A stretch of DNA of 8,593 nucleotides from Deltaproteobacteria bacterium (lineage in GTDB: Bacteria > Desulfobacterota > Desulfobacteria > Desulfobacterales > Desulfosalsimonadaceae): the NCBI GenBank assembly GCA_024280875.1, contig JAJRPH010000419.1, positions 1 through 8,593 of the forward strand. The letters run 5' to 3'. The notes under the pieces are model-generated. The model was not told the DNA's origin, searched no databases, and worked only from the letters and a program-made list of their open reading frames with translations. Numbering within the stretch: the stretch's first letter is position 1; every line of letters begins with the position of its first letter. This document shows, piece by piece, positions 1 through 6,170 of the stretch. Both the position numbers and the translations under genes were made by a program.

Positions 1-76
1 AAGAAGAAAAAAAATGCGTAAACATAAACATCGAAAGCTGTTAGCTCGGACGCGGCATCAGAGAAACAAAAGATAG
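1..76 (+). CDS. 3' end of a small basic ribosomal-type protein (AURKAIP1/COX24 domain, bS22/mS38-like), 5'-truncated by the window edge
   Basis: The reading frame that starts at base 2 runs through codons for RRKK, then MRKHKHRKLLARTRHQ, and ends RNKR with a TAG stop at 74-76. Nearly every residue is Lys, Arg or His. This matches, from memory, the C-terminal signature of bacterial AURKAIP1/COX24-domain proteins of about 30-35 residues, which are related to mitochondrial small-subunit protein mS38 and to mycobacterial ribosomal protein bS22. Members usually begin with a short segment rich in Lys and Arg before the KHKHRKL core, so only a handful of N-terminal codons should lie outside the window. 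The ATG at 14-16 is probably internal, because in relatives a Met sits at this place within the KKMRKHKHRK stretch. The likely role is binding rRNA in the small ribosomal subunit, inferred from homology. A strong hairpin terminator follows 35 bases downstream, consistent with a short transcription unit. Such genes are often missed because of their length. Confidence 0.72.
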   Translation, partial: RRKKMRKHKHRKLLARTRHQRNKR

Positions 77-110
77 TTGAATGATTCGGCGGGCTTTTTA
101 AAATATTTAA

Positions 111-149
111 ACGGGAAAAGTGAGATTTTTCATTCATCACTTTTCCCGT
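111..149 (+). terminator. Rho-independent terminator after the small basic gene; may also serve hflC
   Basis: A perfect 13-bp inverted repeat (ACGGGAAAAGTGA at 111-123, TCACTTTTCCCGT at 137-149) encloses a 13-base loop. On the plus strand it runs straight into a T-rich tract (about 148-165), the classic intrinsic terminator layout. On the minus strand it lies just after the hflC stop codon and is followed by a less perfect T/A-rich stretch, so it may act in both directions between the converging genes. Confidence 0.85.
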
Positions 150-157
150 TTTTATTT

Positions 158-1117
158 TTATTTTCTGTTTGAGCTTGAAAAATCCTTTAAATATCTGAGA
201 AATTCAGAATTTGTTGACAGGACGACCTTGCTTTTTTCATTGAATGTGGTTCGGTATACTTCCAGCGCCTTTGTAAAGGAATAATATTCCGGGTCCTTGC
301 TATATGCCTGGGCATATATAGCTGTAGCTTCAGCGTCGGCCTTTCCTTTTATTTCCTGTGCGGTCCGATATGCATCCGACTGGATCAATTTTAAATCCTT
401 CTCCTTATCACCTGCAATGCGAAAGGCTTCTCCACGGCCTTCTGAACGAATTTTCTCAGCCATCTGATTTCGTTCGGCTACCATACGACCATACACCGAT
501 TCCCTGACTTTCCGGACATAATTCACCCGCTTGATTTTAACATCAATCAGTTCGATTCCGAATTTTTCCAGTTTTGGCTGCGAGGCTTTTAGAATTTCCC
601 TGGACAATTTTTCACGGCCGGTTTCAATAATGTGTTTCTCAGGTTCGTCCCTGGTATTTTCATCGACTATCTCCTGTTCCAGGCTCGTCATTTTTCGATT
701 GGAGTTGCGGACGGTCTCAATCAGATGATGCGAAGTTACGGCATTTCGAACCGCCGGATTAATGATATCGTTCAACCGGCGCAATGCCCGGGTCCGATCA
801 GTAACAGTTTCGAAAAAAGCAACCGGATCAACAATGTGCCACCGGGCAAACGTATCCAGCCAGATATAGGTCTTGTCCAGCGTCGGGATTTGTCCCGGTT
901 CCCCATCCCATTCCTGGATGTTTTTCAAAAAATAGTTCGGCTGCTGGATAAACGGAATTCTAAAATTAAGTCCCGGCGTTGTAATAGGCTCACCCACAAC
1001 TTTATTAAACTGTGTCAACACCACCTGCTGCGTTTCATCCACCACAAACGCTGAAGAAACGAATCCCATACCCCCCAGCGCTACAAGAATGATTAAAATT
1101 ATATATTGAGTCTTCAT
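158..1117 (-). CDS. hflC: HflC, SPFH/band 7 membrane protein, modulator of FtsH protease
   Basis: Product of 319 residues when started at the ATG at 1117. That ATG overlaps the hflK stop as ATGA, with a GGGGG tract about 8 bases upstream as a plausible ribosome binding site. An in-frame ATG at 1132 would add five residues (MGVTK) and also has a GGAG upstream, so the start is not certain. The protein has one N-terminal hydrophobic anchor (about residues 4-24), then a band 7/SPFH domain that begins VVDETQQVVLTQF and contains the TPGLNF motif also found in its partner. A charged, Ala/Glu-rich helical segment follows (about 210-265; KADAEATAIY). In well-studied relatives HflC pairs with HflK in a large inner-membrane complex that encloses and restrains the AAA protease FtsH. 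FtsH itself is not in this window. Length and architecture are normal (E. coli HflC is about 334 residues). It is transcribed with hflK and ends at a hairpin terminator. Confidence 0.93.
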   Translation of the reverse strand: MKTQYIILIILVALGGMGFVSSAFVVDETQQVVLTQFNKVVGEPITTPGLNFRIPFIQQPNYFLKNIQEWDGEPGQIPTLDKTYIWLDTFARWHIVDPVAFFETVTDRTRALRRLNDIINPAVRNAVTSHHLIETVRNSNRKMTSLEQEIVDENTRDEPEKHIIETGREKLSREILKASQPKLEKFGIELIDVKIKRVNYVRKVRESVYGRMVAERNQMAEKIRSEGRGEAFRIAGDKEKDLKLIQSDAYRTAQEIKGKADAEATAIYAQAYSKDPEYYSFTKALEVYRTTFNEKSKVVLSTNSEFLRYLKDFSSSNRK

Positions 1118-2160
1118 TTTTGTAACCCCCATTTTTCTCCGATATTAAGCAGCGGCAAAAGATTTTTCTGATCGGAATCTATAATATACAGCTCTCCCAA
1201 ATTCGGAAATACCATCTTCACCATTTCCAGATACAGCCGGCGTCTGGTAACATCTTTGGCCTTGATATATTCTTCATACTGGGAAACAAACCTTGACGCA
1301 TCACCTTTTGCCTCGTTCACACGTTCGGTGGCATACCCTTCCGCACTTTTAATTGTTTGCTCCGCCTCCCCCCGTGCCTTTGGAATCACACGGTTATATT
1401 CCTCTTTGGCCTGATAGATTAATTTTTCTTTTTCCTGAACCGCCTGATTGACTTTATTAAATGAATCCTGAACCGGTCCCGGAACATTGGTGTTGCCCAG
1501 TTCAACAGCGTCAATATCAATGCCGGTTTCGGCTTCATCCAACTCTTTTTGAAGCCAGACCTGGGCTTCGGCTGCAATCTCTTCCCGGTTGCTGATCACT
1601 TCATTAATACTCCGGTCTCCCACCACCAGCCGCATGGAAGCCTCGGACATATCCCTTAAAAACTTAGTGACATCCCTGACTTTGAACAAATACTCATAGG
1701 GATCTTTAATCCGGTACTGAACAATCCAGGGAACGACACCGACATTTAAATCACCGGTCAGCATCAATGATTCATCGATATTCTCACTGTTGGGAGCAAA
1801 TCGAGAAGAGCTTGATTGACCGGAAGAAAATCCGAACTCTTCTTTATATACCCGTTTGGTTTTAACTTTAGTTACTTTTTCAATTCCTGCGGGAAGTTTA
1901 AAATTAAGTCCCGGCGTTTCCGTACGAATATACTGTCCAAACCGTTGAACAACACCGACTTCATTTACATCCACCGTGTAGACCATCGAGGTACCGAAAA
2001 AAATGATGATACCTGCCAGCACAAGCAGCAACCATCCCCCGGGAAACTTGAAGTCTTTGAATTTATCAACCAGTTCATCCATCTGCGGAGGTTTTACACC
2101 ACCGCCGCCGGTACTTCTATCCTTGTGTTTTTGCTGTAGTTTCTCCCAATCCCAATTCAT
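1114..2160 (-). CDS. hflK: HflK, SPFH/band 7 membrane protein, partner of HflC
   Basis: Product of 348 residues. A hydrophilic N-terminal arm with a Gly-rich patch (STGGGGVKPP, residues 16-25) is typical of HflK. It is followed by a single membrane segment (about residues 42-61) and an SPFH/band 7 domain starting VDVNEVGVVQRFGQY, with the TPGLNFKLP motif at about 82-90. A long Glu/Lys/Ala-rich coiled region (about 235-295) and a C-terminal LYLEMVKMVFPN stretch, typical of the family, close the protein. It forms alternating oligomers with HflC around FtsH in the inner membrane and so tunes turnover of membrane and regulatory proteins; that role is known from the family. An AGGA lies about 8 bases before the ATG. 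The gene is first in the operon and its TGA stop overlaps the hflC start. It is shorter than E. coli HflK (about 419 residues), mainly at the two ends. Confidence 0.93.
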   Translation of the reverse strand: MNWDWEKLQQKHKDRSTGGGGVKPPQMDELVDKFKDFKFPGGWLLLVLAGIIIFFGTSMVYTVDVNEVGVVQRFGQYIRTETPGLNFKLPAGIEKVTKVKTKRVYKEEFGFSSGQSSSSRFAPNSENIDESLMLTGDLNVGVVPWIVQYRIKDPYEYLFKVRDVTKFLRDMSEASMRLVVGDRSINEVISNREEIAAEAQVWLQKELDEAETGIDIDAVELGNTNVPGPVQDSFNKVNQAVQEKEKLIYQAKEEYNRVIPKARGEAEQTIKSAEGYATERVNEAKGDASRFVSQYEEYIKAKDVTRRRLYLEMVKMVFPNLGELYIIDSDQKNLLPLLNIGEKWGLQK

Positions 2161-2291
2161 ATCTCTTTCCTGTTATTTTTTAATGTGTGAGTACATTCCT
2201 TCACAAATTTGTCTGTTAAAAAAATATAAAGACCGCATTCATTTCACAATCTGAATTGGAAAGCTTGGAAAAACAGAAGGCTAAAGGAATG

Positions 2292-2323
2292 GGGTTTAAT
2301 TAAGATAATTTAATTAACAACCC
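2292..2323. repeat. Imperfect inverted repeat overlapping the hflK -10 region
   Basis: GGGTTTAATTAA (2292-2303) and TTAATTAACAACCC (2310-2323) are inverted copies around a 6-base centre, with two extra bases (a CA) in the right arm. The dyad covers the proposed -10 box of the hflK promoter, where a repressor could bind. It has no T-run typical of a terminator. Function is not known. Confidence 0.4.
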
Positions 2324-2335
2324 GCTTCAAGTCAA
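2307..2335 (-). promoter_or_regulatory. Candidate sigma70-type promoter for hflK-hflC
   Basis: On the minus strand TTGACT (2335-2330) and TAAATT (2312-2307) are separated by 17 bases. Transcription would start near 2300 and leave a leader of about 140 bases before hflK. The -10 box lies within an AT-rich dyad. The call rests on consensus matching only. Confidence 0.4.
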
Positions 2336-2401
2336 GTAAAATCAAAAACCATTATAAATACGGATAAATCCGAAATGAAATATACTGATAAAAAGCTGTG
2401 C

Positions 2402-2431
2402 TTGACTATCACCCGGGTTCAGGAATATATC
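2402..2431 (+). promoter_or_regulatory. Candidate sigma70-type promoter for the DciA-like gene and methyltransferase
   Basis: TTGACT (2402-2407) and TATATC (2426-2431) are spaced by 18 bases. This would start RNA near 2438, about 80 bases ahead of the ATG at 2519. It is the best match in the divergent spacer 2161-2518. Apart from this promoter, the opposing one and the dyad, I see nothing else in that spacer. Confidence 0.4.
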
Positions 2432-2518
2432 CTTTATAAGAAGTTTGAATATCATTTTTTTAATTACCCAAATACCCCTTTCGCAATTTTTTAAACCAAC
2501 TGACTGCATGACCCTGAA

Positions 2519-2836
2519 ATGAAAAAATACCGCTCAAAAAATTCGGACTACGTTCATATAAAAGATGTACTCTCTTCTGTTATCCGCAACTGCCGAAAAG
2601 AATCGAATACTGAACTTTCAGAAATTAGAAAAATCTGGAACTCAATGCTTGATAAAGCCGTCACAGATAATGCTCAGCCAATGGCTTTGAAGGGCGCCAC
2701 CCTGCTGATCATCGTTAAAAGCTCCACCCTGACCCATCAGCTTCGATTTATTACAAAGGATATCATCCAGGCGATCAACCGCGGGACCGGTCGCCACCAA
2801 ATAACTGAAATAAAATTAAAAACCGGAAGCTTTTAA
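2519..2836 (+). CDS. DUF721/DciA-like protein
   Basis: Product of 105 residues that follows the DUF721 pattern from end to end. It has an N-terminal helix (HIKDVLSSVIRNCRKES), a central IRKIWNSMLDKAV segment matching the family's 'W..ivG..va' region, then a KGATLLIIVKSSTLTHQLRFI strand/helix matching 'g.L.v.v.ss.wa.eL..l', and a C-terminal GRHQITEIKLKTG strand. Proteins with this domain include DciA, the ancestral loader/operator of the replicative helicase DnaB, so a role in replication initiation is plausible. Small DUF721 proteins are diverse, however, and I infer the function only from the fold. The ATG at 2519 has no obvious Shine-Dalgarno sequence, so the start is chosen by homology and length. 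The methyltransferase gene begins 9 bases after the stop, which suggests co-transcription. Confidence 0.75.
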   Translation: MKKYRSKNSDYVHIKDVLSSVIRNCRKESNTELSEIRKIWNSMLDKAVTDNAQPMALKGATLLIIVKSSTLTHQLRFITKDIIQAINRGTGRHQITEIKLKTGSF

Positions 2837-2845
2837 AACGATAAA

Positions 2846-3568
2846 ATGACCGAACTGTCAAATGACAGCCTGCTTGGAGGCCGTCTGCAAATCAGCCAAT
2901 CCAGATCCGGATACCGCTTCTCAATGGATGCCGTCGTCATTGCCAACCAGGCGGCCATCAATGCCAACGACCGTGTTCTGGATCTGGGAACCGGGTGCGG
3001 CGTAATAGCCCTCATACTGGCTCATCTTCATCCTGATATCACCGTATACGGCGTGGAAATCCAGAAAAATCAGGCAGACATTGCTGCTCACAATGTCAGG
3101 AACAACCACCTTGAAACGCGTGTGAGCATATTAAACCAGGACATAAAAACATTATACCCTCACCAGACATCCGGCCCTGTGGATGTTGTTATTTGCAATC
3201 CGCCGCACACTCCGCAGGCCTGCGGCAGAATTAACCCCGACCAACAGCATGCAATTTCCAGGCATGAAATTAAAATAACCCTGGATGATATTATTCACGC
3301 AGCCGAACGAATGCTTTGCCGGGCGGGAAAACTTTTTATGGTTTATCCTGCGGAACGGATGGTGGACCTGATCGACCGGATGCGCTCATGCGGCATTGAA
3401 CCCAAAGAAATGAGTATTCTTTATACTAAAACGAACAAGAACGCCAAGCGCATTCTCATAGAAGGTATTAAAGGCGGCAGGCCGGGAATGAAAATAAATA
3501 AACCACTGATCATTTATAATACTGACGGTTCTTTCACTGAAACAGCGCAACGGATATTTGAGTGCTAA
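2846..3568 (+). CDS. TrmN6/YfiC-type tRNA1(Val) (adenine37-N6)-methyltransferase-like protein
   Basis: Product of 240 residues with the class I SAM-dependent methyltransferase signature. Motif I is DLGTGCG (46-52), an acidic residue follows the next strand (E71 in VYGVEIQ), D99 is in NQD, and the catalytic NPPH (118-121) is typical of N6-adenine methylases. The N-terminal SLLGGRLQISQSRSGYRFSMDAVVIA segment is diagnostic of the TrmN6 (YfiC) family, which methylates A37 of tRNA1(Val) in E. coli and has wider relatives acting on other nucleic acids. The C-terminal stretch (GIKGGRPGMKINKPLIIYN) also matches this family. The exact substrate is not proven from sequence. The gene lies immediately downstream of the DUF721 gene, has no strong ribosome binding site, and may be translated by coupling. 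The tRNA-Ser pair follows after 112 bases. Confidence 0.85.
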   Translation: MTELSNDSLLGGRLQISQSRSGYRFSMDAVVIANQAAINANDRVLDLGTGCGVIALILAHLHPDITVYGVEIQKNQADIAAHNVRNNHLETRVSILNQDIKTLYPHQTSGPVDVVICNPPHTPQACGRINPDQQHAISRHEIKITLDDIIHAAERMLCRAGKLFMVYPAERMVDLIDRMRSCGIEPKEMSILYTKTNKNAKRILIEGIKGGRPGMKINKPLIIYNTDGSFTETAQRIFEC

Positions 3569-3602
3569 ATAATAAATTTGGTCCCTTATTTTAAATTTTT
3601 AT

Positions 3603-3631
3603 TTGACACCTATGCCTAAAATAGATATTTT
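3603..3631 (+). promoter_or_regulatory. Candidate promoter for the tRNA-Ser genes
   Basis: A consensus -35 box TTGACA (3603-3608) is followed after 17 bases by TATTTT (3626-3631). The predicted start near 3638 would give a leader of about 43 bases before the first tRNA. Perfect -35, moderate -10. Confidence 0.5.
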
Positions 3632-3680
3632 GCCGAATCTATAAACAACACGGATATTTCATGTAGTGTCTTGACCGGTT

Positions 3681-3770
3681 GGAGAGGTGGCCGAGCGGCT
3701 GAAGGCGCCGCTCTCGAAAAGCGGTATCCCGTGACCGGGATCGTGGGTTCAAATCCCACCCTCTCCGCCA
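3681..3770 (+). tRNA. tRNA-Ser, anticodon CGA
   Basis: Complete cloverleaf of 90 bases with encoded CCA. The acceptor stem pairs GGAGAGG with CCTCTCC, the discriminator base is G, and the T arm is GTGGG-TTCAAAT-CCCAC. The anticodon stem CCGCT/AGCGG closes the loop CTCGAAA, with CGA at 3715-3717, reading UCG. The long variable arm (TATCCCG-TGAC-CGGGATC) is the mark of class II tRNAs and, with discriminator G and the anticodon, assigns it to serine. It lies 60 bases ahead of a second tRNA-Ser and probably shares its transcript. Confidence 0.96.
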
Positions 3771-3830
3771 CCTGCAACAGCATGAAAAAGATATCAGCAG
3801 TATGTAACAGCCGCCTTTAGAAAAATTTGC

Positions 3831-3920
3831 GGAGAGATGACCGAGAGGCTGAAGGTGCACGCCTGGAAAGCGTGTGTGCTCGAAAGGGTACCGAGGGTTC
3901 GAATCCCTCTCTCTCCGCCA
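3831..3920 (+). tRNA. tRNA-Ser, anticodon GGA
   Basis: Complete cloverleaf of 90 bases with encoded CCA. Acceptor GGAGAGA pairs with TCTCTCC, and the T arm is GAGGG-TTCGAAT-CCCTC. The anticodon stem CACGC/GCGTG closes the loop CTGGAAA, with GGA at 3865-3867, reading UCC and UCU. The long variable arm (near TGTGCTCGAAAGGGTACC) marks it as class II serine tRNA. Together with the neighbouring CGA tRNA it covers UCG, UCC and UCU. Eight Ts follow directly (3921-3928) and may help end transcription, although no separate hairpin is seen. Confidence 0.96.
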
Positions 3921-3948
3921 TTTTTTTTGATCAGCCTCAATTCCTTTC

Positions 3949-3977
3949 TTGTCAATCAGTATCAGTCTGCCTATACT
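3949..3977 (+). promoter_or_regulatory. Sigma70-type promoter for dnaX and downstream genes
   Basis: TTGTCA (3949-3954) and TATACT (3972-3977) are separated by exactly 17 bases, each one mismatch from consensus. A start near 3984 would leave a leader of about 31 bases before the dnaX ATG. This is the best-looking promoter for a protein-coding gene in the window. Confidence 0.65.
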
Positions 3978-4014
3978 CATTATGATTATTTTAAAAAAAC
4001 GTGGATATTTTTAA

Positions 4015-5787
4015 ATGAGCTATCAGGTTCTTGCACGTAAATACCGGCCTCAACGATTTGAGGAAGTCGTCAAACAAGAACATATCACCAAACCTTTGGC
4101 CAATGCGTTGACTTCGGGCAGACTTGCCCATGCTATTCTCCTGTCCGGGCCGAGGGGAACGGGAAAGACTTCGATTGCGCGAATACTTGCCAAATGTGTG
4201 AATTGCGAATCCGGTCCCACCGCTGCCCCATGCAACACCTGCCGGTCATGCCGTGAGATTACATCCGGTCATGCCGCAGATGTATTTGAAATTGACGGCG
4301 CGTCCAACAACAAGGTTGAAAATGTCCGCGAACTTCGCGAAAACGCCAATTACATGCCGGCGCAAAGCCCTTATAAAATTTATATCATTGATGAAGTACA
4401 CATGCTCAGCGATTCCGCGTTCAATGCCCTTCTCAAAATCCTTGAAGAACCACCAGCTCACGTTAAATTCTTTTTTGCCACCACGGAACCGAATAAAATC
4501 CCGATCACCATTCTTTCCCGGTGTCAACGCCATGACTGCCGTCGTGTTGACGTTAATTCGATCATAAAACATATGGCGCTTCTTTGCGAAAAAGAAAACA
4601 TAGACATCAGCACTGACGCGCTGACCATTATTGCCAGGGAAGCGGATGGCAGTATCCGGGACGCCTTAAGCCTTCTGGACCTTATTATTACCAGCACCGT
4701 AGAAAGCATCGGCACGGACCAGATCGTTGATATTCTGGGCGGGCTTGACAGACAAAGCCTTTTTGATATGTCTCAGGCGGTTTTTGAACAAAATGCCGGA
4801 AAAATCATTGAAATTATCGACCGCCTCTATGATCGGGGCCAGAATATGATCAAACTGTTTTCCGAACTGCTTGAGCATTTCAGGAATCTTCTGGTGGTCA
4901 AACTGGGCGGAAGCACTGGAGCACTCTCTGATGTTTCAGAATTTGAATTAAACGCCATGCAGGAACAGGTTAAAAACATTCCCCGGATTTATATTCACCA
5001 GATTTTGGACATTCTCTTTAAAGAAGAAAACAATATCCGGCAGTCATCCCAACCCAAACTTGCGATGGAAATAGCGTTTATCCGGGTCATTCAGATCCGG
5101 CCGGCATTATCCATTGAGACCTTAATTGAAAAAATTGATATTCTGCAAAAGGGCTTTACTGAAAAACTGCCGGCCGAAGGCGTGTCTTACCCGAATCACC
5201 CTGCCCCGCCTTCTGATAATGTTTCAAAACCAGCGCCTGCGCCTGAAAACCAAATACCGCCGAACATTACACCGGACATCACGCCGAATGCGCGGGATTA
5301 TCAGCCGCCTATCCCTGAAAAGAAAGCGCCCGTCCATGAAGTAAGGGAAAACAGGCCGTCGAAAATTTATGAAGACGCCCCTCAAAATGATCGCAATGCT
5401 CAAATAAAAGATGAACCGATTGAAAAATCATGGGAAAAAATCCTGACCCGTTTGGCCGGCGACAACCCGGCCCTGGCCGCCTGCTTTAGAGACAGTCAGC
5501 TAAAAAAAATCAGCGATAGTCAACTGGAGATCATATTTAAAACAAATCAATTTAATATTAACTATGCCAATCGGGACAAAAACCCATCTCTTATTCAAAA
5601 TGCTTGCAGTCTGTATTTTGGAAATGATATGCAAGTGTCTCTTTCCGGCCGGCTTCCCAAAAACAAATCCGGCATGGCACAAAAAAAAGAAGCAAAAGCA
5701 TTGGAAAATGAAACCCTTAACCATCCTTTAGTGGAAGAGGCAATGAAGATATTCAACGGTAAAATCGTTGAAATTAAAATAATATAG
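4015..5787 (+). CDS. dnaX: DNA polymerase III subunit gamma/tau (clamp loader ATPase)
   Basis: Product of 590 residues. The AAA+ core carries Walker A GPRGTGKT (45-52), a four-Cys zinc module (C64, C73, C76, C79), Walker B IIDEVHML (about 124-131, D126/E127) and the SRC motif (168-170) with the arginine finger R169, all at essentially the numbering of E. coli DnaX. Domain III follows to about 375. Then come a Pro/charged linker (about 383-470) and a small C-terminal domain starting at SWEKILTRL (about 472-545) that resembles the tau-specific region of other bacteria. It loads the beta clamp and tethers polymerase and helicase at the replication fork. Start: MSYQVLARKYRP is the standard N-terminus, with GTGGA 9 bases upstream. 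Two runs of eight As inside the 3' third (5502-5509 and 5681-5688) could cause slippage and a shorter gamma-like product; see findings. It heads a dnaX-ybaB-recR cluster. Confidence 0.97.
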   Translation: MSYQVLARKYRPQRFEEVVKQEHITKPLANALTSGRLAHAILLSGPRGTGKTSIARILAKCVNCESGPTAAPCNTCRSCREITSGHAADVFEIDGASNNKVENVRELRENANYMPAQSPYKIYIIDEVHMLSDSAFNALLKILEEPPAHVKFFFATTEPNKIPITILSRCQRHDCRRVDVNSIIKHMALLCEKENIDISTDALTIIAREADGSIRDALSLLDLIITSTVESIGTDQIVDILGGLDRQSLFDMSQAVFEQNAGKIIEIIDRLYDRGQNMIKLFSELLEHFRNLLVVKLGGSTGALSDVSEFELNAMQEQVKNIPRIYIHQILDILFKEENNIRQSSQPKLAMEIAFIRVIQIRPALSIETLIEKIDILQKGFTEKLPAEGVSYPNHPAPPSDNVSKPAPAPENQIPPNITPDITPNARDYQPPIPEKKAPVHEVRENRPSKIYEDAPQNDRNAQIKDEPIEKSWEKILTRLAGDNPALAACFRDSQLKKISDSQLEIIFKTNQFNINYANRDKNPSLIQNACSLYFGNDMQVSLSGRLPKNKSGMAQKKEAKALENETLNHPLVEEAMKIFNGKIVEIKII

Positions 5788-5791
5788 GAGG
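5786..5791 (+). promoter_or_regulatory. Strong ribosome binding site of ybaB, overlapping the dnaX stop
   Basis: A perfect AGGAGG lies 6 bases before the ybaB ATG. Its first two bases are the last two of the dnaX stop codon TAG (5785-5787), so terminating dnaX ribosomes release right at the next initiation site. It fixes the ybaB start at 5798. Confidence 0.8.
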
Positions 5792-5797
5792 CATAAA

Positions 5798-6109
5798 ATG
5801 AAAAATATGAAAAATATGATGAAACAGGCACAGCAGCTACAAGCTAAAATGGCCAGAATGCAGGAAGAAATGGCTGAAAAAACGATAGAGGCTTCGTCCG
5901 GCGGCGGCATGGTTAAAGTCGTGGCAAACGGCAAGCAGGAAGTGATGTCCATTCATATCGAAAAAGAAGTCGTTGATCCGGAAGACGTTGAAATGCTTCA
6001 GGACCTGATTCTTGCAGCCGTCAATGAAGCATTGATTCAATCCCAGAAAATGGTGTCGGATAAAATGAGCCAATTGACCGGCGGTTTGAATATTCCCGGC
6101 TTAATGTAG
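5798..6109 (+). CDS. ybaB: YbaB/EbfC family nucleoid-associated protein
   Basis: Product of 103 residues, the usual length. The N-terminal Met/Gln/Lys-rich helix (MKNMKNMMKQAQQLQAKMAR), the central SGGGMVKVVANGKQEVMSI strand region and the C-terminal helix with DLILAAVNEALIQSQK, ending GGLNIPGLM, are the family signature throughout. These proteins form dimers shaped like tweezers that bind DNA and affect nucleoid organisation and expression. The gene lies between dnaX and recR, as in many bacteria, where it is co-transcribed with both. Translation should be efficient given the perfect Shine-Dalgarno. Confidence 0.96.
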   Translation: MKNMKNMMKQAQQLQAKMARMQEEMAEKTIEASSGGGMVKVVANGKQEVMSIHIEKEVVDPEDVEMLQDLILAAVNEALIQSQKMVSDKMSQLTGGLNIPGLM

Positions 6110-6170
6110 ATGCCCATATAAAAAATTCAAATTCAGCACAACTATTTTTGACAAGGGAATCATACAGGGC

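Noticed and set aside
632..1054. Plus-strand frame of 140 codons opposite hflC
   Set aside because: It is antisense to a clearly conserved gene, has no recognisable family and no ribosome binding site.
3639..3980. Minus-strand reading frame of 113 codons over the two tRNA genes
   Set aside because: It is the antisense of the tRNA-Ser genes. The repeated SNPR...LQPLGHLS type peptides are well-known false proteins from tRNA loci.
3837..4040. Plus-strand reading frame MTERLKVHAWKACVLERVP...
   Set aside because: It is a translation of tRNA-Ser(GGA) itself, another classic artefact, and runs into the start of dnaX.
4246..4572. Long antisense and +1 frames across the dnaX ATPase domain
   Set aside because: They overlap the most conserved part of dnaX and show no independent protein features.
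6147..6155. TTGACA-like hexamer just before recR as a promoter
   Set aside because: It lies only about 20 bases from the recR start codon and no -10 box fits before the gene; recR is more likely read from the dnaX transcript.
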